Assembly: GCA_934569225.1 (NCBI GenBank)
Contig: CAKTKC010000011.1
Span: forward strand, 1-64,000
Source of the DNA: an uncultured Oscillospiraceae bacterium
Lineage (GTDB): Bacteria; Bacillota; Clostridia; Oscillospirales; Oscillospiraceae
Direction of reading: 5' to 3'
DNA: 64,000 nt
Of the stretch, positions 23,736 to 32,013 are shown piece after piece. Position numbers and translations under genes: made by a program. Every line of letters begins with the position of its first letter. Positions within the stretch are counted from its first letter, which is position 1. The notes under the pieces are model-generated. The model worked only from the letters and a program-made list of their open reading frames with translations. It had not been told where the DNA came from and ran no database searches.

Positions 23736-24701
23736 TTGCGAATCGGAACGATCGAAGTGAAAAATCCCGTGTTTCTCGCGCCCATGGCCGGGGTCACGGA
23801 CTGGGCTTTCCGCACCGTCTGCGCCGAGCTGGGGGCAGGCGTCACCGTGACGGAAATGGTATCCTCCCGGGCGCTGGTGTACCGGGATTCTAAAAGCGCC
23901 AAACTGCTCCGGAAAAATCCGGGCAGCGTCTGCGGCGCGCAGATTTTCGGCAACGACCCGGACACCATGGCGGAGGGGGCGCGGCTGGCGCTGGAAATCT
24001 CCGGCTGCGACTTTCTGGACATCAACATGGGCTGTCCCATGCCTAAGGTGGCGAACAACGGCGACGGCTGCGGCCTGATGCGCACGCCGGAGCTGGCGGG
24101 GAAGATCGTGGAGGCTGTGGTCAAAGCGGTGAACGTGCCCGTCACCGTCAAATGCCGTCTGGGCTGGGACAAGGGCAGCATCAATGTGCTGGACTTTACC
24201 CGGCGCATGGAGGACAGCGGCGCGGCCATGGTGGCCGTTCACGGGCGCACCCGGAGTATGCTCTACAGCGGCACCGCCGATTGGGACGCCATCCGCAAGG
24301 TCAAGGAGCAGCTGACCATCCCTGTTATTGCCAACGGGGATATTACCGGCGGCGAGGCGGCGGTGCGTTGCCTGAAACGCACCGGGGCGGACGGACTGAT
24401 GATCGGCCGGAGTGTGTTCGGCGATCCCTGGATTTTTGGGGAGGTCAATGCCGCCCTTGCCGGGGAAGAATATGCAGGACGCCCCTGTCTCAAAGACCGG
24501 GTGGCGGTGGCGGTGCGGCAATTTCAGCTTGCCGAGGAAGACCACGGCGAACACATTGCCTGTCTGGAAGCCCGGAAGCATTTCGCCTGGTACTTAAAGG
24601 GCGTTCCCCACAGCGGATACTATAAGAATCAGATCTCGTCCCTGACCACCATGGAGGATATCTACCGGGTGGCGAAGGACGTGGTGCGGGATTTGGCATA
24701 G
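23736..24701 (+). CDS. dusB: tRNA-dihydrouridine synthase, DusB type
   Basis: About 321 residues with LAPMAGVTDWAFR (FMN barrel start), the catalytic Cys in NMGCPMPKV, VAVHGRTR and ANGDI. It reduces uridines in the tRNA D-loop using NADPH and FMN. TTG 23736 is taken as the start because GAGGTG lies six bases upstream and the family begins with RIG..., though the frame is open farther back. Confidence 0.93.
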   Translation: MRIGTIEVKNPVFLAPMAGVTDWAFRTVCAELGAGVTVTEMVSSRALVYRDSKSAKLLRKNPGSVCGAQIFGNDPDTMAEGARLALEISGCDFLDINMGCPMPKVANNGDGCGLMRTPELAGKIVEAVVKAVNVPVTVKCRLGWDKGSINVLDFTRRMEDSGAAMVAVHGRTRSMLYSGTADWDAIRKVKEQLTIPVIANGDITGGEAAVRCLKRTGADGLMIGRSVFGDPWIFGEVNAALAGEEYAGRPCLKDRVAVAVRQFQLAEEDHGEHIACLEARKHFAWYLKGVPHSGYYKNQISSLTTMEDIYRVAKDVVRDLA

Positions 24702-24764
24702 AATCCAGTTATTTCCATTGATAAAAAGTCGGCCGCGTCATATTCTAACCCAAGAGGTGAGGGC

Positions 24765-25712
24765 ATGAAGCGGCTTTTGGCGTCCATATTGATCCTGCCC
24801 ATGCTGGTGCTGCCGGTTCAGGCGGAGACCATCAAGTGGGTGGATTTTAATGTGTCCTACGAGTCCATGAAGTATGCACTGGATCAGGACATTGCGACCT
24901 TCGAGCAGGAAAAGCACATTTCCTGGATCGACATATTGGCGCTTGCGGCTTGCCGCACCGGGGGAAAGTGCGGACTTGCCTCGGTGAAGCAGGCGGTTTC
25001 CGATTTGAAAAAGGATAAATCCCCGGCACAGCTGCTGGGCGATCTGTACAAATATTATGATTATTACCATCGGGCGTACACTGCTGCGCTGGGCGGGCTT
25101 GTGGGCAGCTACGCCATCGAAAAGGACGGGCAGTGGGTGGCAAGCTATGGTCTGAAGGCATTTTCCCCCATCGCTGCGGGATACGGCTACAGCCACTGTG
25201 ACGATTTCGGTGTGGCGCGTTCCTTCGGATTCCGGCGAAAGCACCTGGGCAACGACCTGATGGGCGCTTTAGGGACGCCCGTTGTAGCGGTGGAGGGCGG
25301 CGTGATAGAGGCCATGGGCTGGAACCGGTACGGCGGCTGGCGGGTGGGTATCCGCAGCTTTGACAGCCGGCGCTACTATTATTACGCCCATTTGCAGAAG
25401 GACACGCCCTTCGCCCCGGGGCTTGCCGAGGGGGATACCGTGCAGGCGGGGGACGTCATCGGCTTCATGGGCAGAACCGGTTATTCCGACCGGGAAAACG
25501 TCAACAATATCGAGACGGTGCATCTGCACTTCGGCCTGGAGCTGGTATTCGACGAGAGTCAGAAGGAATGCAATTCGGAGATATGGATCAATGTCTATGA
25601 TATCGTCCGGCTGCTGTCCGTCCACAGGAGCAGCATTCAGCGGACGGAAAACGGCTGGGGCAGGGTGTATCCCTATCAAGATTTAGACTGGGAGGAATAT
25701 CCAAAGGCGTAG
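24765..25712 (+). CDS. Exported M23-family (LytM-like) peptidase
   Basis: 315 residues. Signal peptide (MKRLLASILILPMLVLPVQA), a ~120-residue helical domain, then an M23 domain with HLGNDLM (zinc His and Asp), a YYYAHLQ block and HLHFGLEL (second zinc site). It probably cleaves peptidoglycan cross-links, possibly during spore formation or growth; the N-terminal domain resembles no family I know. It is followed by a two-way terminator. Confidence 0.85.
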   Translation: MKRLLASILILPMLVLPVQAETIKWVDFNVSYESMKYALDQDIATFEQEKHISWIDILALAACRTGGKCGLASVKQAVSDLKKDKSPAQLLGDLYKYYDYYHRAYTAALGGLVGSYAIEKDGQWVASYGLKAFSPIAAGYGYSHCDDFGVARSFGFRRKHLGNDLMGALGTPVVAVEGGVIEAMGWNRYGGWRVGIRSFDSRRYYYYAHLQKDTPFAPGLAEGDTVQAGDVIGFMGRTGYSDRENVNNIETVHLHFGLELVFDESQKECNSEIWINVYDIVRLLSVHRSSIQRTENGWGRVYPYQDLDWEEYPKA

Positions 25713-25723
25713 CCGTAAAAAAA

Positions 25724-25749
25724 CGGGATGCAGAAAACTCTGCATCCCG
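25724..25749. terminator. Bidirectional terminator
   Basis: CGGGATGCAGA pairs perfectly with TCTGCATCCCG; an A run precedes it and AAATTTT follows. It serves both the M23 gene and the convergent ECF-component gene. Confidence 0.8.
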
Positions 25750-25761
25750 CAAATTTTGACG

Positions 25762-26331
25762 TTATTCCACCGTCACATGGTTTTCCTCCAGCGCCTTCTG
25801 AATGGCGACCGCGAGGATGGGGGCGAAGATGAGGGCAACCACGGCGTTGAAGGCAGTGGCGGGGAGCTTGGCGATGACGGTAAGCATCGCCGCGTCGGGG
25901 GTCAGACCCTTGATGAGCAGGCCGCTGTAGAAATAGCTCTTGGCGAGGTACAGCGCCGCGTAGGTCAGCGCTCCGGCCAGGGTGGCGAGAAGCGCCTTGA
26001 CATAGCCGAATTTCTTTCCGCCCGCCCGGATGATCAGACCTGCCACCAGGCCGTAGGCACCTTTGGTCAGGAAGGTGATCCAGCACTCGGAGATGTACAG
26101 CGGGTTCATGATATCATAAATGGCAGAGCCGAGGCCGGAGGCCAGACCGCCCAGCCAGGGACCCAGCAGGATGCCGCTGAGGGCGCACATGATGTTGCCC
26201 AGATGGAAGGACGTGGTGCCCGCGATGTCCAGGGGCAGGGTGACGCGAAGCGCGGAACCGGCTACGGTCAAAGCCGCCATCAGCGCCGTGAAAACGATTT
26301 TCCGTGTGGTCAGGGTATGATTCTTTTCCAT
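25762..26331 (-). CDS. ECF transporter S component
   Basis: 189 residues, six helices, with the AALTVAGSALRV start and GNIMCALSGILLGPWLGGL block typical of S components that bind a vitamin and join a shared energising module (EcfA/A'/T, not in this window). The sequence resembles the CD3073-type clostridial S proteins. No riboswitch is visible upstream, so the substrate is unknown. ATG 26331 follows GGGAGG. Confidence 0.8.
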   Translation of the reverse strand: MEKNHTLTTRKIVFTALMAALTVAGSALRVTLPLDIAGTTSFHLGNIMCALSGILLGPWLGGLASGLGSAIYDIMNPLYISECWITFLTKGAYGLVAGLIIRAGGKKFGYVKALLATLAGALTYAALYLAKSYFYSGLLIKGLTPDAAMLTVIAKLPATAFNAVVALIFAPILAVAIQKALEENHVTVE

Positions 26332-26482
26332 TTGAATTACCTCCCGAATTGGTATGGAAACAGTATAGCAAGTTCTGGCTATAAATACAGTGCCAAAATT
26401 GTGATATAAAATAATGCCAGATTGGATATGTTCAGGAAATACGAATGGATTTACCAAAATGAACTAAAAACCCCGAAAGCAC

Positions 26483-26511
26483 TGTACAGAAAATGAAAAG
26501 GATGGTATAAT
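26483..26511 (+). promoter_or_regulatory. Promoter of nagB
   Basis: TGTACA (26483-26488), a 17-base spacer and a perfect TATAAT (26506-26511), 35 bases before the nagB start. Confidence 0.7.
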
Positions 26512-26545
26512 ACCATTAGTCAATTACGAAAGGGGAACTTTACCA

Positions 26546-27283
26546 ATGAGACTGATTCGTGCCAAGGATTATAACGACGTGAGCCGCAAGGCTGCCAATA
26601 TTATCGCTGCCCAGATTTATCTGAAGCCCGACTGCGTGCTGGGTCTGGCCACCGGCAGCAGCCCCGTGGGTACTTATAAGGAACTGATTGCCAAGTATGA
26701 AGCCGGTGATCTGGACTTCTCCCAGGTCAGAACCGTGAATCTGGACGAGTACGTGGGCCTGACCAAGGATCATGACCAGAGCTACGCTTACTTTATGCGC
26801 ACCAACCTGTTCGACCATGTGAACATCGATCAGGCCAACTGCAACATCCCCAATGGCATGAACCCCGACGCAGAAGCGGAGTGCGCCCGGTACGATGCCG
26901 TTATCGACGCCTTCGGCGGCGCCGACCTCCAGCTGCTGGGTCTCGGCCCCAATGGCCACATCGGCTTCAACGAGCCTGCGGACGCGTTCGTCAAGGGCAC
27001 CAACAAGGTGGCTCTGACCGCTTCCACCATCGACGCCAACGCCCGCTTCTTTGCTTCCCGGGACGACGTTCCCACCCACGCTTACACCATGGGCATCGGT
27101 TCCATCATGAAGGCAAAGCGCGTTCTGCTGGTGGTCAACGGCGAAAAGAAGGCACAGGCCGTGAAGGACTGCTTCTTTGGCCCCATCAAGCCCCAGGCGC
27201 CCGGCTCCATCCTCCAGCTGCACCCCGACTTTACCCTGGTGGCGGACGAGGCGGCTCTGTCTCTGGTGAAGGATCTGCTGTAA
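26546..27283 (+). CDS. nagB: Glucosamine-6-phosphate deaminase
   Basis: 245 residues with LGLATGSSPVGTYKEL (phosphate loop), NLDEYVGL (catalytic Asp), GLGPNGHIGFNEP (active-site His) and MGIGSIMKAKRVLLV. It converts glucosamine-6-phosphate to fructose-6-phosphate and ammonia, feeding amino sugars into glycolysis. It stands alone with its own promoter and terminator; codon use is strongly biased, suggesting high expression. Confidence 0.95.
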   Translation: MRLIRAKDYNDVSRKAANIIAAQIYLKPDCVLGLATGSSPVGTYKELIAKYEAGDLDFSQVRTVNLDEYVGLTKDHDQSYAYFMRTNLFDHVNIDQANCNIPNGMNPDAEAECARYDAVIDAFGGADLQLLGLGPNGHIGFNEPADAFVKGTNKVALTASTIDANARFFASRDDVPTHAYTMGIGSIMKAKRVLLVVNGEKKAQAVKDCFFGPIKPQAPGSILQLHPDFTLVADEAALSLVKDLL

Positions 27284-27300
27284 TCGTTAAATGGAATCCA

Positions 27301-27328
27301 GTCCCGGAACGGCTTGCCGTTCCGGGAC
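27301..27328 (+). terminator. nagB terminator
   Basis: GTCCCGGAACGG and CCGTTCCGGGAC form a perfect 12-bp stem followed by GTTTTCTT. Confidence 0.85.
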
Positions 27329-27390
27329 GTTTTCTTGCATATTATTCCATATAATGGGGTATCCTTTTCCCGAGAAAGGGGCTTCTGATT

Positions 27391-27978
27391 ATGGACTTTT
27401 TGAATTCGGAAACCAGAAAGAATCTGGTTCGTTCCTTTGCCGGGGAATCTCAGGCGCGAACCCGCTACACCGTCTACGCCGGGGTGGCGCGGAAGGAAAA
27501 CTTCGAGTGGATCGCGAGAATCTTTGAAGAAACGGCGGCAAACGAAACCGTCCATGCGGAGGAATTTTTGGAAATGCTGAAACGGCTGGGCGGCTGCGCC
27601 GAGAACGTGAATTTCAGCGCCGGCTATCCCTTCCAGCTGGGAACCACGGCGGAAAATCTGGCCTTCGCCGCCAACGGGGAAAAGGACGAGCATGACGACG
27701 TTTATCCCGGCTTCGCGGAAATGGCGCGGCGGGAGGGCTACGACGACGCGGCGCGTCTGTGGATGCAGATCGCCAGAATCGAGGGCGTTCACCACAACCA
27801 GTTCCAGTCTCTGGAGCAGCAACTGACCAGGGGCGAGCTGACGGAAAAGCAGGAGCCGATCCGCTGGCGCTGTCTGAACTGCGGCTACACCTACGACAGC
27901 ACCCGCGCCTGCGACCCCTGTCCCGTCTGCGGCAAAAGCGCCGGATGGCAGGAGGGCAAGCTGGACAAAAAAGAGTAG
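27391..27978 (+). CDS. rbr: Rubrerythrin
   Basis: 195 residues: a ferritin-like diiron domain (ESQARTRY and EETAANETVHAEEF, then EGVHHNQF) and a C-terminal rubredoxin knuckle (CLNCGYTY and CPVCG). It reduces hydrogen peroxide to water in anaerobes. The TAG stop (27976-27978) is formed by a TA insertion site plus the first G of the miniature element that follows, so the last residues may have been altered by that insertion. Confidence 0.95.
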   Translation: MDFLNSETRKNLVRSFAGESQARTRYTVYAGVARKENFEWIARIFEETAANETVHAEEFLEMLKRLGGCAENVNFSAGYPFQLGTTAENLAFAANGEKDEHDDVYPGFAEMARREGYDDAARLWMQIARIEGVHHNQFQSLEQQLTRGELTEKQEPIRWRCLNCGYTYDSTRACDPCPVCGKSAGWQEGKLDKKE

Positions 27979-28095
27979 GGAAACTCTGAACAAATCGCCT
28001 TCGGCTGAGCAGCGGATATTTTTCCCGCTTTTAATACCTTCATCTGGTGAAAAATCTCTCGCTGTCAGCTCTTGCCGATTTATTCAGAGCTTCCC
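27978..28095. mobile_element. Miniature inverted-repeat element, family 1 (second copy)
   Basis: 118 bp with ends GGGAAACTCTGAACAAATCG and, reversed, GGGAAGCTCTGAATAAATCG, preceded by TA (right flank TG). It shares the ends and the GAAAAATCTCTCGCT motif with 16521-16682 but is shorter in the middle. Confidence 0.7.
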
Positions 28096-28164
28096 TGAAA
28101 AGATTCTCTGCCCCTGAAAAACGGGGGTTACATAGGATAATGTCAGAACTTTTGCAACTTCCTG

Positions 28165-28194
28165 TTTACAGATGCCGGGTTTGTGTGTTATGAT
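28165..28194 (+). promoter_or_regulatory. Probable promoter of the exonuclease gene
   Basis: TTTACA, an 18-base spacer and TATGAT, 36 bases before the start at 28231. Confidence 0.5.
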
Positions 28195-28230
28195 ATCGCG
28201 TAGTATCATAAGCGATAGAGGTTACGCGCG

Positions 28231-29223
28231 ATGAATTATATTGTATTGGATATGGAATGGAATCAGCCCTGGCCGGGGTCTCCTTCCTCAAAAAAGGTGC
28301 TGCCCGTGGATATCCGGGGGGAGATCATCCAGATCGGCGCCGTCCGGGTGTCGGAGGAGCAGTTCGTTCAGGATGAATTCCAGATCATGGTGAAGCCCAA
28401 GTATTACCGGCACCTAAACCGCCGGGTCAGCAAGCTCACCGGCATCAAGGAAGCCCGCCTGCGGGATGAGGGCGTACCGTTTCCCGAGGCGATCGAGAAG
28501 TTCCGGGAATGGTGCGGCGAGGACGTGGTGTTTCTGACCTGGGGCTTTGATGATATCGGCATTCTCCGGGAGAATCTGCGGCTTTTCGGCCTGGACGAAC
28601 GCTTTACGGAGAAGTGGTACAATGCCCAGATGATCTTCAACGCCCAGACAGACGGCTCCACCTCCCAGAAGGCGTTGAAAACCGCCATGGAAATGTTCAG
28701 CATCGAGGCGACCCGCCCCGCCCACGACGCCCTGGGCGACGCCTACCATACGGCGCTGATCTGCGCCATGCTGGACTTGAAAAAGGGCGCGCGGGAGTAT
28801 GACGCGGCGCTGAAAAGCCACGAAAACGGCTTCCACGGCGCGGAGCTTCCCGGCTGCATCGCCCGGAAGGTGTTCTACGATTACGCCGACAAGCGGGAAG
28901 CTTTGGCCGCCATGTCCGGGGAGGAGAACAAGTGTCCCGTCTGCGGCGGGCGGATGCTGGGTTCCCGGTGGTTTTCCCAGCCCGGACACCGGTATATGGA
29001 CTTGGCCGCCTGCCCGGAGCATGGAAAATTCCTCATTCGGGTGCGGCTTTCCCAGCAGCCCGATGGCCTGACCCGGGTCAGCCGGCTGACCTACGAGGCC
29101 ACCTCCGAAGCGGCGGAAGCCTACGCCCGCCGTGCGGAAAAGGCCGACCCGGAGGAAACACCCCGTCCCCGCCGCCGGCGCAGGAGAAGCAGCGCCGCAA
29201 AGCAGGAAAGCAAGGAAGAATAA
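28231..29223 (+). CDS. DEDDh-family 3'-5' exonuclease
   Basis: 330 residues. The exonuclease fold has IVLDMEWNQP (Asp, Glu), WGFDDIGIL (Asp) and RPAHDALGDAYHTA (His and Asp), the four DEDDh metal ligands. The C-terminal part has a CPVCGGR zinc-knuckle-like motif and a basic Arg-rich tail (RPRRRRRR), which would bind nucleic acid. It resembles the KapD/ERI-1-type exonucleases; its target could be RNA or DNA. Confidence 0.85.
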   Translation: MNYIVLDMEWNQPWPGSPSSKKVLPVDIRGEIIQIGAVRVSEEQFVQDEFQIMVKPKYYRHLNRRVSKLTGIKEARLRDEGVPFPEAIEKFREWCGEDVVFLTWGFDDIGILRENLRLFGLDERFTEKWYNAQMIFNAQTDGSTSQKALKTAMEMFSIEATRPAHDALGDAYHTALICAMLDLKKGAREYDAALKSHENGFHGAELPGCIARKVFYDYADKREALAAMSGEENKCPVCGGRMLGSRWFSQPGHRYMDLAACPEHGKFLIRVRLSQQPDGLTRVSRLTYEATSEAAEAYARRAEKADPEETPRPRRRRRRSSAAKQESKEE

Positions 29224-29228
29224 CGAAC

Positions 29229-29480
29229 AGGCGCACCCGCGAGGGTGCGCCTCAGACTGTCAAAAAAGGCCGTTGGCCTTTTTTGACAAGAGGATTGCAG
29301 TCTGCCGCGCGCACTCCTTGTCCGCCTTTGGCGGACAACTCGCACACTTGCAGCCTGTAAGGTATTTTCTGCCAGGTACACGCCCCGGCAGAAAATGATC
29401 TGACTTTATTTGCCGCCTGCGGGCGGCAAACTCTGCGAGGCTTTTTTGACACGCTGAGGCGCACCCGCGAGGGTGCGCCT
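29229..29480. repeat. Hairpin-rich palindromic element bounded by identical 24-bp palindromes
   Basis: The palindrome AGGCGCACCC(GCGA)GGGTGCGCCT occurs at 29229-29252 and again at 29457-29480. Inside lie GTCAAAAAAGGCC with its complement, TTGTCCGCCTTTGGCGGACAA, ATTTTCTGCC with GGCAGAAAAT, and TTGCCGCCTGCGGGCGGCAA. Inner ends are inverted (TCAAAAAAGG and GCTTTTTTGA). There is no coding capacity. It separates the exonuclease gene from the convergent spmAB operon and could end both transcripts. Confidence 0.75.
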
Positions 29481-29488
29481 GAACATTT

Positions 29489-29998
29489 TCAGAAGAACCA
29501 TTTCACCGTCCACGACGCCATGAGAAAGCCGACAAAGTCCGCGAACAGCGCCGCCGGGAGGGTGTAGCGGGTCTTTTTGATGCCTGCCGCGCCAAAGTAG
29601 ACGCTGATGGTGTAAAAGGTCGTCTCCGTGGAACCCAGCATCACCGCCGCCGTGCGGCCGATCTGGGAATCCACACCGTACTGCGCCATCAGCTCTGCAC
29701 CCACTGCAAGGGCAGCGCTGCCGCTGATGGGTCGGATGAGCACGAGCATGGCAGTTTCCGGCGGAATGCCGAAGAAGGAAAACACCGGGGCGAAAAATCC
29801 ACTCAGAAGCGCCACCGCCCCGGACGCCCGGAGCATGTAAACGGCGGTGAGCAGCAGAACCAGCGCCGGGAGGATGGTCACAAGCAGCTTCAGTCCATCC
29901 GCGCCGCCCTGAAGGAGAAGATCATAGGCGTTTTCCCGCTTTCCAAGAGCCAGCGCCGCCGCCAGAAACAGAAGCACCGGAACAATATAGTCCGTCAT
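29489..29998 (-). CDS. spmB: Spore maturation protein B
   Basis: 169 residues, a multi-helix membrane protein with LLQGGADGLKLLVTILPALV, IRPISGSAAL and LGSTETTFYTISVYFGAAG, the nucleoside-recognition (Gate) domain marks of SpmB. SpmA and SpmB are needed for core dehydration of spores. ATG 29998 overlaps the spmA stop by 4 bases. Confidence 0.93.
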   Translation of the reverse strand: MTDYIVPVLLFLAAALALGKRENAYDLLLQGGADGLKLLVTILPALVLLLTAVYMLRASGAVALLSGFFAPVFSFFGIPPETAMLVLIRPISGSAALAVGAELMAQYGVDSQIGRTAAVMLGSTETTFYTISVYFGAAGIKKTRYTLPAALFADFVGFLMASWTVKWFF

Positions 29999-30567
29999 TT
30001 CCGCCAGACCTTTCCCAGCAGCCAGACCGCCGTGACTCCCAGCCCGGCGGAGCACAGACTGGTGACCCACACCGCTGGAAGAATGTCAAAGGGGGTCGTG
30101 CAGCCCAGTGCGCTGCGGACGGCCGCCACATTTGCCGGAATCAGCTGGATGGAGGCGGTATTCAGCACAATAAGACGGCAAAGCTCATCTGTGGCGGTGC
30201 CGCCCCGCTTCATCCGCTGTGCCGCCTGAATGCCCATGGGGGTGGCGGCGTTGCCGAGACCGAGGAAATTGGCGCAGATGTTGGCGCTCAGGCTTCCCGC
30301 CAGGGCGGCGTCCTCCTTTGTGCTGGGAAACACCCGGTGCAGCAGGGGACGTAGAAGCCGGGAGAGCATTTGTGTGATACCGGCGTGCTCCATCAGCCGT
30401 CCCGCCCCCGTCCACAGGCACAGGCTTCCCGCCATGGACAGGGCAAGCTGTATCCCGGCCTGGGCACCGCTGACCGTGGCCGCCGCCAATGCGCTGCCGT
30501 TGCCCAGAACCAGTGCGCAGAGAATGCTTATCAGCACAATGCCCGTCCATATCCAGCTCATGACCAT
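29995..30567 (-). CDS. spmA: Spore maturation protein A
   Basis: 190 residues with the Gate-domain block ANFLGLGNAATPMGIQA and NTASIQLIPANVAAVRS typical of SpmA. ATG 30567 is chosen because AAAGGAGG lies 7 bases upstream. It forms an operon with spmB and marks the organism as a likely spore former. Confidence 0.93.
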   Translation of the reverse strand: MVMSWIWTGIVLISILCALVLGNGSALAAATVSGAQAGIQLALSMAGSLCLWTGAGRLMEHAGITQMLSRLLRPLLHRVFPSTKEDAALAGSLSANICANFLGLGNAATPMGIQAAQRMKRGGTATDELCRLIVLNTASIQLIPANVAAVRSALGCTTPFDILPAVWVTSLCSAGLGVTAVWLLGKVWRK

Positions 30568-30659
30568 GCGCATTCCTCCTTTAAGGCATGGTATGCGGAT
30601 AAGAAATGGAAAAGAATGGAAAAATTTCAACAAAAAAACCGGATTGTCGTAAAAAGTAT

Positions 30660-30688
30660 TTGACTATAGTAGATAAAATATGTATAAT
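30660..30688 (+). promoter_or_regulatory. Sigma-A promoter of the AbrB-family gene
   Basis: TTGACT (30660-30665), a 17-base spacer and TATAAT (30683-30688), 48 bases before ATG 30737. Confidence 0.8.
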
Positions 30689-30736
30689 GATAATGCAAAT
30701 AAGCCGTTGAGAGGCAAAAGAGGGGAGCTGACCGCA

Positions 30737-30979
30737 ATGAAGTCTACGGGCATTATCCGAAAGGTAGATGAGCTTGGCAGAATCGTGCTGCCCATTGAAC
30801 TGCGCCGCATACTGGACATCGCGGAGCGGGACGAGCTGGAGATCTACATGGAAAGTGATCGCATCATCCTGCAAAAGTTCGAGCCGGCATGCGTTTTCTG
30901 CGGTTCTTCCAGAGGGCTGATCTCCTACCGGCAGAAGAACATCTGCCAGGAATGCATCAGAAACATGACGGAATATTAG
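30737..30979 (+). CDS. AbrB/SpoVT-family transcriptional regulator
   Basis: 80 residues. The swapped-hairpin DNA-binding domain is intact (GIIRKVDELGRIVLPIELRR), as in AbrB and Abh, followed by a CVFCGSS...CQEC pair that looks like a zinc knuckle. It probably controls transition-state or sporulation genes. ATG 30737 follows GAGGGGAG. The stop TAG (30977-30979) straddles the TA insertion site and first G of the next element. Confidence 0.9.
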   Translation: MKSTGIIRKVDELGRIVLPIELRRILDIAERDELEIYMESDRIILQKFEPACVFCGSSRGLISYRQKNICQECIRNMTEY

Positions 30980-31139
30980 GGCCTATCTGAAAACCATCAA
31001 CACGCCCAAACAGCGGGCCTTTTCCGCCTGCTGTGTACCATTTTCCCTTGCAATACACAAAGTATTCCCGCGGAAAAATGGCTTCATCAGGCGGAAAATC
31101 CCTCGCGGTTGGGCATATTTCCGGTTTTCAGACAGACCC
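30979..31139. mobile_element. Miniature inverted-repeat element, family 2
   Basis: 161 bp flanked by TA on both sides. Ends: GGGCCTATCTGAAAACC and, reversed, GGGTCTGTCTGAAAACC. Inner GCCCAA/TTGGGC repeats and the motif GAAAATCCCTCGC echo the layout of the family 1 elements although the end sequence differs. Confidence 0.7.
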
Positions 31140-31141
31140 TA

Positions 31142-31182
31142 AAAAAGACCCCGAATGATTTTAACGTCATTCGGGGTCTTTT
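31142..31182. terminator. Terminator overlapping the end of rsmI
   Basis: AAAAGACCCCGAATGA pairs with TCATTCGGGGTCTTTT, with A and T runs on both sides. Its right arm includes the last codons and stop of rsmI (31167). Confidence 0.8.
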
Positions 31183-32003
31183 AACGCAATGTCATAAACC
31201 ACATTTTTGGGAAGTCCCAGCTCTGCGGCGGTCTGCTTGACCGCATCCTTGCGGCTGAGACCCTGGGAAATCAGTTGGGCGACACGGGCGGCGGCATCGT
31301 CCTCGGAGGCGGACTCCTTTACGGTTTCCGGCGCACCCGCGACGATGAGGACGAATTCGCCCTTGGGCGGCGTTTCGGTGTACATAATGAGGGCTTCCCC
31401 CAGCGTGGTGCGGACGACCTCTTCGTGGAGCTTCGTCAGCTCCCGGCACAGACTGACGGGGCGGTCAGCGCCGAAGGCTTCCGACATGTCCGCCAGGGTG
31501 GACACCAGCTTGTGGGGGGCTTCGTAAAAGATCATCGTCCGGGTCTCGGTTTGCAGGGCGTCCAGATGCTCCCGGCGGCTTTTTTTCGCCGTGGAGAGAA
31601 AGCCCTCAAAGCAGAACCGCCCGGTGGACTGCCCGGAAATGCTAAGCGCCGTGATGGCGGCGCAGGGACCTGGAATGGCGCAGACGGTGATACCGGCCTC
31701 GGCGCACTGCTTGACCAGGTCTTCGCCGGGGTCGGAGATAGCGGGGCTGCCTGCGTCGGAGACCAGCGCACAGGTTTCCCCGGCGAGAATGCGGTCGACG
31801 ATCCGGTCGCCCTTTGTGGCCTTGTTATGCTCGTAGTAGCTGACAAGGCTTTTTTTGATGCCCAGATGGTTGAGTAGTTTCAGCGTCACCCGGGTGTCCT
31901 CGGCGGCGATGAAGTCGGCGCTTTCCAGGGTTTCCCGGCAGCGCAGGGAGATATCCCCCAGATTGCCGATGGGGGTCGGGACAAGATACAGCATTCCGGC
32001 CAT
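31167..32003 (-). CDS. rsmI: 16S rRNA (cytidine-1402 2'-O) methyltransferase
   Basis: 278 residues, a tetrapyrrole-methylase-fold protein with LYLVPTPIGNLGDI, AAEDTR, SDAGSPAISDPG and PGPCAAITAL, all RsmI signatures. It methylates the ribose of C1402 in the decoding centre. It is 10 bases after the methylase gene upstream in the same operon. Confidence 0.95.
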   Translation of the reverse strand: MAGMLYLVPTPIGNLGDISLRCRETLESADFIAAEDTRVTLKLLNHLGIKKSLVSYYEHNKATKGDRIVDRILAGETCALVSDAGSPAISDPGEDLVKQCAEAGITVCAIPGPCAAITALSISGQSTGRFCFEGFLSTAKKSRREHLDALQTETRTMIFYEAPHKLVSTLADMSEAFGADRPVSLCRELTKLHEEVVRTTLGEALIMYTETPPKGEFVLIVAGAPETVKESASEDDAAARVAQLISQGLSRKDAVKQTAAELGLPKNVVYDIALKDPE

Positions 32004-32013
32004 GTGGAACCTC

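Noticed and set aside
22542..24581. A long minus-strand open frame (679 codons) opposite ttcA and dusB
   Set aside because: Shadow of two well-recognised plus-strand genes; no ribosome-binding site and no family pattern.
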